DNA of 7,100 nt, from the NCBI GenBank assembly GCA_021789355.1, contig JAJYJR010000300.1:1-7100 (forward strand). Direction: 5' to 3'. The position numbers and the translations under genes were made by a program. The notes under the pieces are model-generated. The model did not search any database and was not told the origin of the DNA. It saw nothing but the letters and a program-made list of their open reading frames with translations. Below are positions 1 to 6,125 of this stretch, piece after piece (positions within the stretch are counted from its first letter, which is position 1; each line of letters begins with the position of its first letter). The stretch comes from Chloroflexota bacterium (lineage in GTDB: Bacteria > Chloroflexota > Limnocylindria > Limnocylindrales > CSP1-4).

Positions 1-844
1 GGAGTCCCGGGTCCTCGCGGCTTTCGACGAGCAGGCTCACCGCGTTGTCGCGCAGGAGACGGTCGGTGAGCCAGGGGATCTCCGGCTGCCGCAGAAGCAG
101 TTCGCCGAGCAGGTCTGGGCCTCCGAGCGCCCGTCGACGTCGTGCGTCGATCAGACCGTAGATCAGCTCGTGGAGGGACGCGACGGCCCGCCGCCGCCGG
201 ACGGCTCGACGCGTCGGCAGCCAGTCGGGTTGCAGGTAGAGGAGCAGGGAGTCGACCCGATCCTGGAAGTCGGCGTCCGTCACCGCAAGCGCAGCGGCCA
301 CTCGGTCGACGTCGGCGTCGGTCACGTCCGCCCCGAAGATGACGCGTCCGCTGATCCGCTGCGACAGCCGCATCGTCTCGCGGAGCGTCTCGATCACGCT
401 TCCCGGCGCCCAGCGCGCGATGGTCGCCGTCATCTCCTCGACAATCACCGGCAGATGCGCCGCCGTGCGCTCGAGGCGTAAGAACGGCTCCAGGAGGGCA
501 CGCTGGCGCGACCAGGTCTCGCCCTCGGCGGTGAAGACCGAGTCGCCGATGACGGAGCGGGCGGCGTGCCGGATGACGGGCGCCTTCCGGAACGACGTCG
601 CCTCGTGCACGAGCACGTCCTCGGCGGCCTCCGGGCTCGTGAGCAGGAGGACCGGAATCGGCCCGAACCTCAGGCGAACTGCCTCCCCGTACGCTGCGGA
701 CCACCGGCGGAACGCCCCGAGGGGGTCGGCGACGTACGCGGGCTGGTGGCCGAGCAGTCGGTCCCCGGTCGGAGGCGCGGGGATCTGTCGCACGCCACGG
801 GTTGCCGGCTGACGTGACGGGTCGGCTCCTCGGAGCGGTGGCAC
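1..844 (-). CDS. Cytochrome P450, N-terminal two thirds (cut by left window edge)
   Basis: A heme-thiolate monooxygenase-type protein; 281 codons are visible and the heme-binding Cys loop and ExxR motif lie outside the window. Seen in the translation: a proline-rich hinge IPAPPTGDRLLGH (21-33), F85 and K87 of a B-helix 'FRKAP' segment, the C-helix WSRQR motif at 111-115 (WxxxR, heme propionate contact in P450s), and an I-helix stretch LLRDNAVSLL (263-272). The next residues read V-E-S-R-E-D-P-G instead of the usual AGx(D/E)T(T/S), so the acid-alcohol pair is not conserved. The start is uncertain. GTG at 844 has AGGAGG at 855-860 (spacing 10). An in-frame ATG at 874 is possible with a weaker ribosome site, and a GTG at 793 would also retain the hinge. 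An in-frame TGA lies upstream of 874. Family assignment is firm; substrate and CYP family are unknown. Confidence 0.88.
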   Translation of the reverse strand, partial: MPPLRGADPSRQPATRGVRQIPAPPTGDRLLGHQPAYVADPLGAFRRWSAAYGEAVRLRFGPIPVLLLTSPEAAEDVLVHEATSFRKAPVIRHAARSVIGDSVFTAEGETWSRQRALLEPFLRLERTAAHLPVIVEEMTATIARWAPGSVIETLRETMRLSQRISGRVIFGADVTDADVDRVAAALAVTDADFQDRVDSLLLYLQPDWLPTRRAVRRRRAVASLHELIYGLIDARRRRALGGPDLLGELLLRQPEIPWLTDRLLRDNAVSLLVESREDPGL

Positions 845-1260
845 TCGGATGCACCCTCCTCGAACGGGGTCCATCCTCGAACACCTGTCGCACCGTCGTC
901 AAGGAACAACACGCCTTGCGGCCCGGAACACGACGCCGTCGTGAGGACGGCATGGTCCGCCCACGAGGAGGCGGCCACGTGAGCGCCTGGAGGCGAGCTG
1001 GACGCGGCGGCGCGAGACGAGACGCCTGGATGCAGCCCTGCGAGTCCGCTGACGCTGCGTGTCGGATCATCCATGACCGTCGAAGCTCGATGCCGATCGG
1101 CCGTCGAACGACGGACCACCACCGGGCTCCCTTGTTGCGGTCCTGACCCGTTGTTGTGGCATCCCCGCTCGAAGGTTGGTGGTGGCTGCGGGATCGGTCA
1201 TCGAATGTTGGCTGCCCGTCCCTTACGTACCCGGCGGGGGTCCCGACGCTCAGCCACGTG
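845..1260. other. 416-bp stretch with no convincing gene
   Basis: Reading frames here on both strands give Arg/Ser/Pro-rich translations without recognisable domains. No tRNA, CRISPR or IS-type inverted repeats are visible. It lies upstream of the P450 gene and downstream of the small minus-strand gene ending at 1261, so it probably contains P450 regulatory sequence and the 3' end of that neighbour. An imperfect inverted repeat (GCATCCCCGC near 1159 against GCGGGATCGG near 1188) may be a weak hairpin. Confidence 0.5.
873..902 (-). promoter_or_regulatory. Possible sigma-70-like promoter for the P450 gene
   Basis: On the minus strand TTGACG (902-897) is followed 18 bases later by GAGGAT (878-873). 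The -35 is a good match and the -10 is poor. Transcription would begin about 20 bases before the GTG at 844, leaving room for the AGGAGG at 855-860, which mildly favours that start over the ATG at 874. Inference from pattern only. Confidence 0.2.
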
Positions 1261-1510
1261 CTAGAGCCCGCTGGGAAGGATGCCGAGCTCGCCGAGCCGC
1301 AGGGGGAGCGCCGCCATCTCGCCGGACGCCTGCGCCACGGCGACGGTGTTCATGACGAGCCGCTTGGCTTTCGCGGGCTCGCGAGGGTACATCGCCAGCA
1401 CGGCGACCTCCCCGTCGGCGGCGAGCGCGGTCGGGGGTCCGTGGTGGTCCGGGTGGTGTATCGGGGCACCGCCCTGCCGGATGGCCCTTGACGACGACGA
1501 CGGACCCCAT
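1261..1510 (-). pseudogene. Small unrecognised gene, apparently frameshifted
   Basis: The C-terminal part reads as a real protein: about 55 residues including DGEVAVLAMYPREPAKAK and ending LGELGILPSGL then TAG at 1261, with almost every codon ending in G or C. This frame has no plausible start in the right place. Extending it to an ATG at 1773 runs through low-quality Arg/Ser-rich sequence antisense to the neighbouring secreted-protein gene. In another frame, ATG at 1510 has GGAG six bases upstream and starts M-G-S-V-V-V-V-K-G-H-P, but then degenerates. Joining the two frames near 1440-1480 (one extra base) would give a protein of about 83 residues. I do not recognise the family. It could be a decayed gene, a sequencing indel, or a C-terminal fragment only. 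Confidence 0.4.
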
Positions 1511-1623
1511 GAGACGCTCCGCCCTTCACGCGGGGGCGATGACGCGCGGTCCAGATACGTGCCGCCGGGACCGCGCCGAGCCACTGGCGAGACCGACCCG
1601 CGAGAGGGGCGTCCCGGGAGGTT

Positions 1624-2069
1624 CTGACGACGCGGCCCGCGCTCATCCTCGCCGTCGCTCTGCTGCTCGTCTCCGCGACAGCCGTCCTCGCTGCGCCACC
1701 GACGGTGAGCGTCGTCGGGGCCTACAGTTACTCGTTCCTTGGTGGCACAAGCGACGTGACGATCGACGCTCACGGCATCAAGCCAACGGGCGGGACCTTC
1801 ACGTTCAAACGGGATAGGGTCCTCGCGATGACTGGCGACGTCACGTGCATCGCGGTCGATGGTCCGATGCCTGGGTCGCGGGTCCGACCACGTTCTCGAG
1901 TCGGGGTGACGCGTACTGGGCGATCCGCGTGCACGACGGCGGGCAGACTGGCGACCTAGCGATCACGGTCAGCGGCAAGAAGGACGCCTTGCAGAACTGC
2001 GAGTCGTTCAACCATGGCGCCGACCATTACATGCTGCCCGTTACCGGCGGCTTGACCGTTACCCGCTAG
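1624..2069 (+). pseudogene. Small secreted protein, frameshifted and lacking a normal start
   Basis: The first frame begins with a clear signal peptide: TTRPALILAVALLLV, then a likely cleavage after A-V-L-A near 1692. A beta-rich exported domain follows (VVGAYSYSFLGG, GGTFTFKRDR, GDVTCIAVDG). At 1861-1865 the sense moves to another frame: GGT is followed by two bases and then GAT GCC TGG, continuing DAWVAGP, YWAIRVHDGG, TGDLAITVSG and ending LPVTGGLTVTR with TAG at 2067-2069. One base is missing relative to an intact frame. One Cys lies on each side of the break (DVTCI and LQNCE) and they could form a disulfide. No ATG, GTG or TTG precedes the signal peptide in frame after the TGA at 1540. 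CTG at 1624 is the only near-start, and the GGGAGG at 1616-1621 is too close to it. About 148 codons if repaired. The two halves resemble one small exported-protein family of unknown function, recalled from memory and not searched. Confidence 0.6.
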
Positions 2070-2085
2070 CCCTCGGCCGGGTTCA

Positions 2086-2262
2086 CTCGTCGAGCTCGCG
2101 ACCTCGGACGACCGGATCGCGTTCTCTCGCATCGTCGCCGCGTGCCACTCCGACATGGGTTCGCGGGTTGCCTTCGTCGGGTCCGGCGGCGCCCAGGACA
2201 CGGCAGACGACGCAGTCCCGTCGGCCTGGTCGATCGCCTTCGGCGTGGTCGATCGCTCGAGG
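2086..2262 (+). pseudogene. Remnant of ECF sigma factor region 2
   Basis: About 59 codons read LVELATSDDRIAFSRIVA, then CHSDMGSRVAFVGSGG, AQDTADDAVPSAWSIAF. This matches the usual start of ECF sigma-70 factors: the 'FARIVxxHxxDMxRVAFxxxGD' core, then 'AxDAVQxAWxxAW', the region 2 helices that bind core polymerase and the -10 element. Nothing after V-V-D-R-S-R continues as sigma region 2.4 or region 4, so at least two thirds of a normal 170-200 residue ECF factor is missing. There is no clear start; the frame opens into the 3' end of the preceding broken gene. ECF factors often sit near YCII/DGPF proteins, which occur at 6613, but the fragment is far from that gene. Family call is by eye from conserved spacing. 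Confidence 0.5.
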
Positions 2263-2447
2263 TCGAGCGCGGCGCGTGGACGTCGGTGCCGCAGGGCGGG
2301 GTCGTCCCGTCCGCGGAAGCCCACCAGGTGCTCGGATACGACGAGACCGCCGACCGGCTCGTGCCCTGGGACGGCTTCGGCTCGCCCGACCCGATGGTGA
2401 GCGTGACGAGCCTCACGTGTTCAGCCCACGAAAGCGCGACCCGCTCG
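2256..2447 (+). pseudogene. Coding-like tail of unknown origin
   Basis: In a different frame from the sigma fragment, codons with strong G/C third positions read LEVERGAWTSVPQGG, AEAHQVLGYDETADRL, VPWDGFGSPDPMVSVTSL, then lose this character after about 2430. The upstream limit coincides with the second copy of an 11-bp direct repeat (2227-2237 and 2246-2256). I do not recognise the family. The opposite strand shares the third-codon-position signal, so strand choice rests on the more protein-like plus translation. It may be the end of a separate gene joined to the sigma fragment by deletion. Confidence 0.25.
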
Positions 2448-2464
2448 CCTCGCTCTCCTGTGTT

Positions 2465-2506
2465 CTCGGCAAGGACGCCGGCCGAGTACGTGCGGCAAAG
2501 CCGCAC
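2465..2506 (-). terminator. Tandem hairpins downstream of the GH130 operon
   Basis: A perfect 7-bp stem GTGCGGC / GCCGCAC with a 3-base loop (2490-2506) starts three bases after the GH130 stop codon on the minus strand. A second stem, CTCGGC / GCCGAG, with a 10-base loop lies beside it (2465-2486). There is no T-tract, so this is a hairpin-type stop signal or a 3'-end stabiliser rather than a classic intrinsic terminator. It lies between convergent units and could serve both. Confidence 0.4.
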
Positions 2507-2508
2507 GA

Positions 2509-3456
2509 CTACGGGCGCGGGCAGCTCCGGACGTAGTCGAGCACGTCACTGAACCTCGCCGTGGCCAGGCCGACGACCGTGTCCGCCGCGCCGTAGTAGA
2601 GGTCCAGCCGATCGGCGGCGGGATCCACCAGGATCCCCGAGGGGAACACGACCTGCGGGACGTCTCCCGATCGCTCGTACGCCGCCTGCGGCCCGAAGAC
2701 CCATTCGTCGCTGCGGCGCAGGACCACCGTCGGATCGTCCAGGTCGAGCAGCGCGAGGCCCATCCGGTAGATCGGGCCGGCCGCCGTCGCGTGGACGCCG
2801 TGGTAGAGAATGAGCCAGCCCTCCGCCGTTTCGACCGGTGGCGGCCCGAGACCGATCTTCCCGGCGTCCCACCACGCACCGTCCCGGGCCTCGAGCAGGA
2901 GCCGGTGGTCCGCCCAGTGGCGCAGGTCCGGCGAGAACGAGATCCACATGTGGGCTCCGCCGCGGACCGGCGAGGGGCGGTGGATCATGGCCCAGCGGCC
3001 CCCGAAGCGGCGGGGGAAGAGCGCGGCGTCTTTGTCCTCGGGCGTCATGACGGGCCCGATCCGGTCCACCTCGCGGAAGTCGCGCGTGGTCGCGAGCGCG
3101 ACGAGGGGTCCCCGGCTGCTGTACGCCGTATAGGCGATGACCCACGTCCCCTCGTCGGCCAGCCAGGTGAGGCGGGGGTCCTCGCAGCCCCAGACCTCCT
3201 CCGGCGCGCGCTCCGGCTCCGACCGGAGGAGCGGTGCCGCGTCGAACCGCCAGCCGGAGACGCCGTCAGTGCTGCGCGCGACGTGGAGCTGCGAGATGCC
3301 GCGCATGTCCTCCACGCGCACGAGCAGCACCGTCTCCCCGTCCACGCGCGCCGCGCCGGGGTTGAAGACGGCGTTGGCCGGATACGGCACGTCGGCCGCC
3401 GTAAGGATGGGGTTGGTCGGGTTGCGGCGGAACAGGGCTTCGCGGACGCTCACCAT
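2509..3456 (-). CDS. GH130-family glycoside phosphorylase (beta-mannoside phosphorylase type)
   Basis: 315 residues, the usual single-domain GH130 length, and a five-bladed beta-propeller fold in the family. Visible motifs: NAVFNPGAARVDGETVLLVR (28-47), ISQLHVARSTDG (54-65), GCEDPRLTW (90-98, the Asp-containing segment I take to hold the proposed catalytic acid), KDAALFPRRFGGRWAMIHRP (142-161), WWDAGKIGLG (195-204), LILYHGV (215-221) and a closing LYYGAADTVVGLATA (286-300). The basic residues in the FPRR, GKIG and YHG segments are those I associate with phosphate binding, favouring reversible phosphorolysis of beta-mannosides over hydrolysis; this is from memory of the family, not an alignment. 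No signal peptide, so cytoplasmic. ATG at 3456 overlaps the upstream stop by 7 nt (ATGGTGA), with GAGGG just upstream, indicating translational coupling. GTG at 3453 is an alternative start. The exact disaccharide or glycan substrate cannot be read from sequence. Confidence 0.9.
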   Translation of the reverse strand: MVSVREALFRRNPTNPILTAADVPYPANAVFNPGAARVDGETVLLVRVEDMRGISQLHVARSTDGVSGWRFDAAPLLRSEPERAPEEVWGCEDPRLTWLADEGTWVIAYTAYSSRGPLVALATTRDFREVDRIGPVMTPEDKDAALFPRRFGGRWAMIHRPSPVRGGAHMWISFSPDLRHWADHRLLLEARDGAWWDAGKIGLGPPPVETAEGWLILYHGVHATAAGPIYRMGLALLDLDDPTVVLRRSDEWVFGPQAAYERSGDVPQVVFPSGILVDPAADRLDLYYGAADTVVGLATARFSDVLDYVRSCPRP

Positions 3457-4628
3457 GAGGCCCTCGCCGGGATCGGGCCCAGGCGGGGGGGACGGCGGCG
3501 ATCGGCGTGGGCGGATCGCGGTGCCGGCACCGGCGCCGGGGTCGGCCTCGCCCGCGCGAGGTCGCTCAGTGCTCGCATCCGCTCGGTGGCCATCAGCCAC
3601 ATCAGCGTCGACTCCGCGCCCTGGTTCGCGTTCACGCCGTCGGGGATCAGGCCGTCGTGGCAACCGCCCCGCCCGGGGTCCGCCACCAGCGCCCCGATGT
3701 CGTTGTCCCCGAGGAACCAGGCGTAGGCACGCTCGGCGGCCTCCCGGTATCGCTCGCGACCGGTGGTGCGGTAGGCGGCGTCGGCCGCCAGGAGCAGCGA
3801 CGTTGTCTCGATCGGCTGCTGATCGAAGCGGGCACGCGCGCCGTCGCGCGGCCACCAGCCATGGCAACCGACGGGCGAGATGCGGCCGTCGGGAAGGGTC
3901 TGGACGGCCAGCAGCCAGTCCAGGACCCGGAGCCCGGTCCGGGCCGCGTCGGCATCGGCCAGCCGCGAACCGGCGACGATCAGCGCCTGCGCCGGCAGCC
4001 CGTTCTCGTACGTCAGCGAAGTCTCGGGCCAGGGCCACTCGCGGACGTACCCGCGTGCCTCGAAGGAGCGCCGCAGGGCGGCGGTGAGCCGGCGGTATGC
4101 CGCGGGCAGCGAACTGCCGAGACCCCCGCCCCGCGTCGCCGCGTCGCAGCCCAGCATCGACGACGCGCGCGCGCGATTGGCGGTCAGCTCCAGCGCGGCC
4201 GGGAGGGCCCGGGCGAACATCGCGCGGGCCTCCTGCCGCATCGCGGGCTCCCCGGCTCGCCGGATCGCCTCCCCCAGCGCAAACACCGCGCGCCCGTGGG
4301 CATCCTCCGAGCCGATCTCGTCGACCCACGATCCGTCCGCGCGACGCAGGTTCCGGACCCGCCCCTGGCCGGCGTCCAGCGCGTCGGACAGGAACTGCAG
4401 CGAGCGGCGCGCGCTGGACGCCACGGCCTCCCAGCCGAGGACGCGGGCCTGGAGCAGGTCCACCACCAGGGCGCGCGCGACGTCATCCGTGCTGTAGCCG
4501 TGGGCCGGATCGGGCACGGTGCCCCGGGCATGCTGGAGGATCCCGAACTCGCCCGTGAGGGCTTCGAGGTGCTCGCGATGCGGTGGATGCACGGGATGCA
4601 CGGGACCTGCGCCGGCGGTCTCAGGCAT
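3450..4628 (-). CDS. (alpha/alpha)6-barrel glycosidase-like protein between GT4 and GH130 genes
   Basis: 392 residues, mostly helical, with the repeated-helix pattern of six-hairpin glycosidase-type folds. Conserved-looking segments line up as expected for an active-site cleft: HGYSTDDVARAL (43-54), DEIGSEDAHGRAVFALGE (103-120), PWPETSLTYENGLPAQAL (199-216), FDQQPIETTSLLLAA (268-282) and GGCHDGL (321-327) with NANQGAESTLMWL (333-345). The acidic pairs and aromatic patches suggest carbohydrate binding or processing, but I cannot name a reaction. No signal peptide is seen. The ATG at 4628 overlaps the upstream GT4 stop by 8 nt (ATGCCTGA); the frame also runs open to 4793, but that part is antisense-like and overlaps the GT4 gene deeply, so I reject it. 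Residues 361-392 form a Pro/Arg/Ala-rich tail. Proteins like this are often annotated only as hypothetical or 'glycosyltransferase' beside GH130 genes. The role in the pathway is inference from position. Confidence 0.75.
   Translation of the reverse strand: MPETAGAGPVHPVHPPHREHLEALTGEFGILQHARGTVPDPAHGYSTDDVARALVVDLLQARVLGWEAVASSARRSLQFLSDALDAGQGRVRNLRRADGSWVDEIGSEDAHGRAVFALGEAIRRAGEPAMRQEARAMFARALPAALELTANRARASSMLGCDAATRGGGLGSSLPAAYRRLTAALRRSFEARGYVREWPWPETSLTYENGLPAQALIVAGSRLADADAARTGLRVLDWLLAVQTLPDGRISPVGCHGWWPRDGARARFDQQPIETTSLLLAADAAYRTTGRERYREAAERAYAWFLGDNDIGALVADPGRGGCHDGLIPDGVNANQGAESTLMWLMATERMRALSDLARARPTPAPVPAPRSAHADRRRPPRLGPIPARASW
4585..4602. repeat. Two tandem copies of a 9-bp unit
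   Basis: GGATGCACG occurs twice head to tail at the beginning of the (alpha/alpha)6 gene, giving the repeated His-Pro-Val-His-Pro near residues 11-15. The in-frame unit length would allow slippage without a frameshift. Confidence 0.6.
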
Positions 4629-5826
4629 CGAGCACCCGCGACGGGAGCGCGCGCAGCAGCGCGTGCGGGAGCCGTCCGGCGCCCCGGTCGACTCGGGCGT
4701 GGCCCGGTCGGGCGACCCGGTCGAACAGCGCCCGGTAGGCCGCGCCCACCTCGGGCCAGACCATGTGCCGCCCGAAGCGATGCGCCCGGGCACCCATCTG
4801 CTCGCGGTGCAGCGGGTCGGCGAGCAGTTCCACGAGCGCGCCGGCGAGCGCCGGCGGGGAAGCCGGCGGGACCAGGGTCCCGCGCTCGTCCGCCAGCAGC
4901 TCGACCGCGTACTCGTAGGGGGTCGACACCACCGCCTTGCCGGCGCCGACCGCGTAGGACAGCGTGCCCGAGACGATCTGCTCGAGGTTCGGGTACGGCG
5001 TGACGAACACGTCGGCCGCCTGCAGCCAGCGCCCGAGCTCCGTCTGCGTCACGAATCGGTCCACGAACCGCACGTGGTCGCCCACGCCCAGCTCGGCGGC
5101 GCGCGCCACCAGGCCGTCCCGGTACGCCTCACCCTCACGTCGCAGCAGCTCGGGGTGCGTGGCACCCAGGATCACGTACAGGGCGTTCGGGATCGCGTCC
5201 ACGACCGCCGGCATGGCGGCGATGGCGAGTTCATACCCTTTTCCGGGCCCGATCAGCCCGAAGCTCAGGATGACGGCGCGCCCTGCGAGGCCGAGGCCCG
5301 GCTTCACCAGTTCGGGGTCCACGCGCGGAAGATCCGGCACGCCGTGCGGGATGACGCTGATCCGCATGGGGCTGACGCCGTACACGCGCGCCAGGAGCGT
5401 GGCCGCGGCCTGCGACATGACCACCACGCCGTCCACCGCGGCGCAGAGTCCGGCCAGGATGCGGTGCTGCGAGGGGGTGGGCGTCCGCCGGACCGTGTGC
5501 AGCGTGGCCACGGCCGGCACCGACAGGGCGCGGACGAAGTCGAGCACGTACTCGCCGTCGGCGCCGCCCCAGATGCCATACTCGTGCTGGATGGAGACCA
5601 GCTCGACGCCGTCCCGAGCAAGGGCGCGGGCCGTCCGCCGGTAGTCGGCGGCGACATCGCGGCGGATGCGGTGCCGGACCTCCATGGGATAGACCGCGGG
5701 CGCGCCCGGCGGGTGCAGCGCCACGACGCTCGCGGTACCGGTCGCGCGCGCAAGATCGTGGGTGAAGGAGGCAATCCCGCAGTGACGCGGCGGGTAGGTC
5801 GCCACCAGGGCCGTGCGAAGGGTCAA
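4621..5826 (-). CDS. GT4-type glycosyltransferase (GT-B fold), first gene of the GH130 operon
   Basis: 401 residues, a normal GT4 length, cytoplasmic. The N-terminal Rossmann half has LRTALVATYPPRHCGIASFT (3-22), the Gly-rich acceptor-side loop, and QHEYGIWGG (80-88). The C-terminal nucleotide-sugar half has VIPHGV (158-163), SFGLIGPGKGYELAIAAMP (188-206) and PYPNLEQIVSGTLSYA (277-292) followed by VGAGKAVVSTPYEYA (293-307). The common GT4 Glu-x7-Glu motif is altered: E282 is present but the second position is Ser290, within an SGTLSYAVGAGKAVVSTP version. The start is TTG at 5826, with GAGAGGAG (5834-5841) seven bases upstream; the frame is open to an ATG at 6009, but that extension is low-complexity and covers another small gene. 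It overlaps the next gene by 8 nt. Donor and acceptor sugars are unknown; a mannose donor is guessed from the GH130 partner. Confidence 0.88.
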   Translation of the reverse strand: MTLRTALVATYPPRHCGIASFTHDLARATGTASVVALHPPGAPAVYPMEVRHRIRRDVAADYRRTARALARDGVELVSIQHEYGIWGGADGEYVLDFVRALSVPAVATLHTVRRTPTPSQHRILAGLCAAVDGVVVMSQAAATLLARVYGVSPMRISVIPHGVPDLPRVDPELVKPGLGLAGRAVILSFGLIGPGKGYELAIAAMPAVVDAIPNALYVILGATHPELLRREGEAYRDGLVARAAELGVGDHVRFVDRFVTQTELGRWLQAADVFVTPYPNLEQIVSGTLSYAVGAGKAVVSTPYEYAVELLADERGTLVPPASPPALAGALVELLADPLHREQMGARAHRFGRHMVWPEVGAAYRALFDRVARPGHARVDRGAGRLPHALLRALPSRVLDA

Positions 5827-5894
5827 CGGGTCGCTCCTCTCGTGCAGACCTCGAGGAGGACGAACCCGGGGATGCGGCCTGAGGATTCCCGGGG

Positions 5895-5910
5895 GCCGGC
5901 GGTCGCCGGC
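5895..5910 (-). promoter_or_regulatory. Hairpin in the leader or spacer before the GT4 operon
   Basis: GCCGGC / GCCGGC, stem 6 and loop 4, lies between the stop at 5930 and the TTG at 5826. It could end transcripts coming from the cold-shock side or fold in the operon leader. There is no T-tract. No convincing -35/-10 pair for the operon was seen in 5827-5929. Confidence 0.25.
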
Positions 5911-5929
5911 GGGCACCGTCGCCGGGCCG

Positions 5930-6118
5930 TCAGTGACCGAGCCAGACGAGGACGGCGACGAGCGCCGTCCCGGCCAGGGCAAGCGTGAGCAAGCGCCCGG
6001 CTGAGCCACGGGCGGTGGGCGGCGCGACCAGGATCAGGCCGCCGAGCGTGTTGGGAAGGGCGCAGTCGCGCAGGACGTTGGGGCGGACTTGCGCCGCCCC
6101 AACCGCCGGTACTGGCAC
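5930..6118 (-). CDS. Possible small membrane protein, 62 residues
   Basis: GTG at 6118 opens a frame with strong G/C third positions. It ends with a single hydrophobic helix, LLTLALAGTALVAVLVWLG (about 43-61), and a final His before TGA. The N-terminal half (VRPNVLRDCALPNTLGG) is polar and would be cytoplasmic or periplasmic depending on orientation. The start is weak, with no clear ribosome site, only 7 nt after the cold-shock gene stop, and the first 15 codons contain the perfect hairpin at 6077-6103. I do not recognise a family. It may be a tail-anchored-like small protein expressed by read-through from the cold-shock gene, or a fragment whose true start is lost. Confidence 0.35.
   Translation of the reverse strand: MPVPAVGAAQVRPNVLRDCALPNTLGGLILVAPPTARGSAGRLLTLALAGTALVAVLVWLGH
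6077..6103 (-). terminator. Perfect 10-bp GC-rich hairpin after the cold-shock gene
   Basis: GTTGGGGCGG and CCGCCCCAAC pair completely around a 7-base loop, about 23 nt beyond the cold-shock stop on the minus strand. Stem strength fits a terminator, but no run of T follows. It could be an intrinsic-like stop typical of high-GC genomes, an RNA 3'-end protector, or a structure controlling the overlapping 62-residue reading frame. Confidence 0.45.
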
Positions 6119-6125
6119 CGCGGGG

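Noticed and set aside
670..1146. Reading frames of 114 (plus) and 150 (minus) codons over the P450 start and upstream region
   Set aside because: No recognisable domain, weak codon bias, and heavy overlap with the P450 gene in another frame.
1511..1773. Full 170-codon version of the minus-strand gene ending at 1261
   Set aside because: Its first half is antisense to the secreted-protein gene and reads as Arg/Ser/Gly-rich noise.
3457..4329. 606-codon version of the GH130 gene
   Set aside because: The extra 291 codons are an out-of-frame shadow of the (alpha/alpha)6 gene; GH130 homology begins at ATG 3456.
3507..5988. Very long plus-strand open frames (about 490-500 codons each) across the operon
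   Set aside because: They are antisense to the GT4, (alpha/alpha)6 and GH130 genes, have Arg/Gly/Pro-rich translations with no motifs, and arise from the lack of AT-rich stops in high-GC DNA.
5827..6009. 61-residue N-terminal extension of the GT4 protein from ATG 6009
   Set aside because: Low-complexity sequence overlapping the small membrane frame; the TTG at 5826 has a strong ribosome site and matches the normal GT4 N-terminus.
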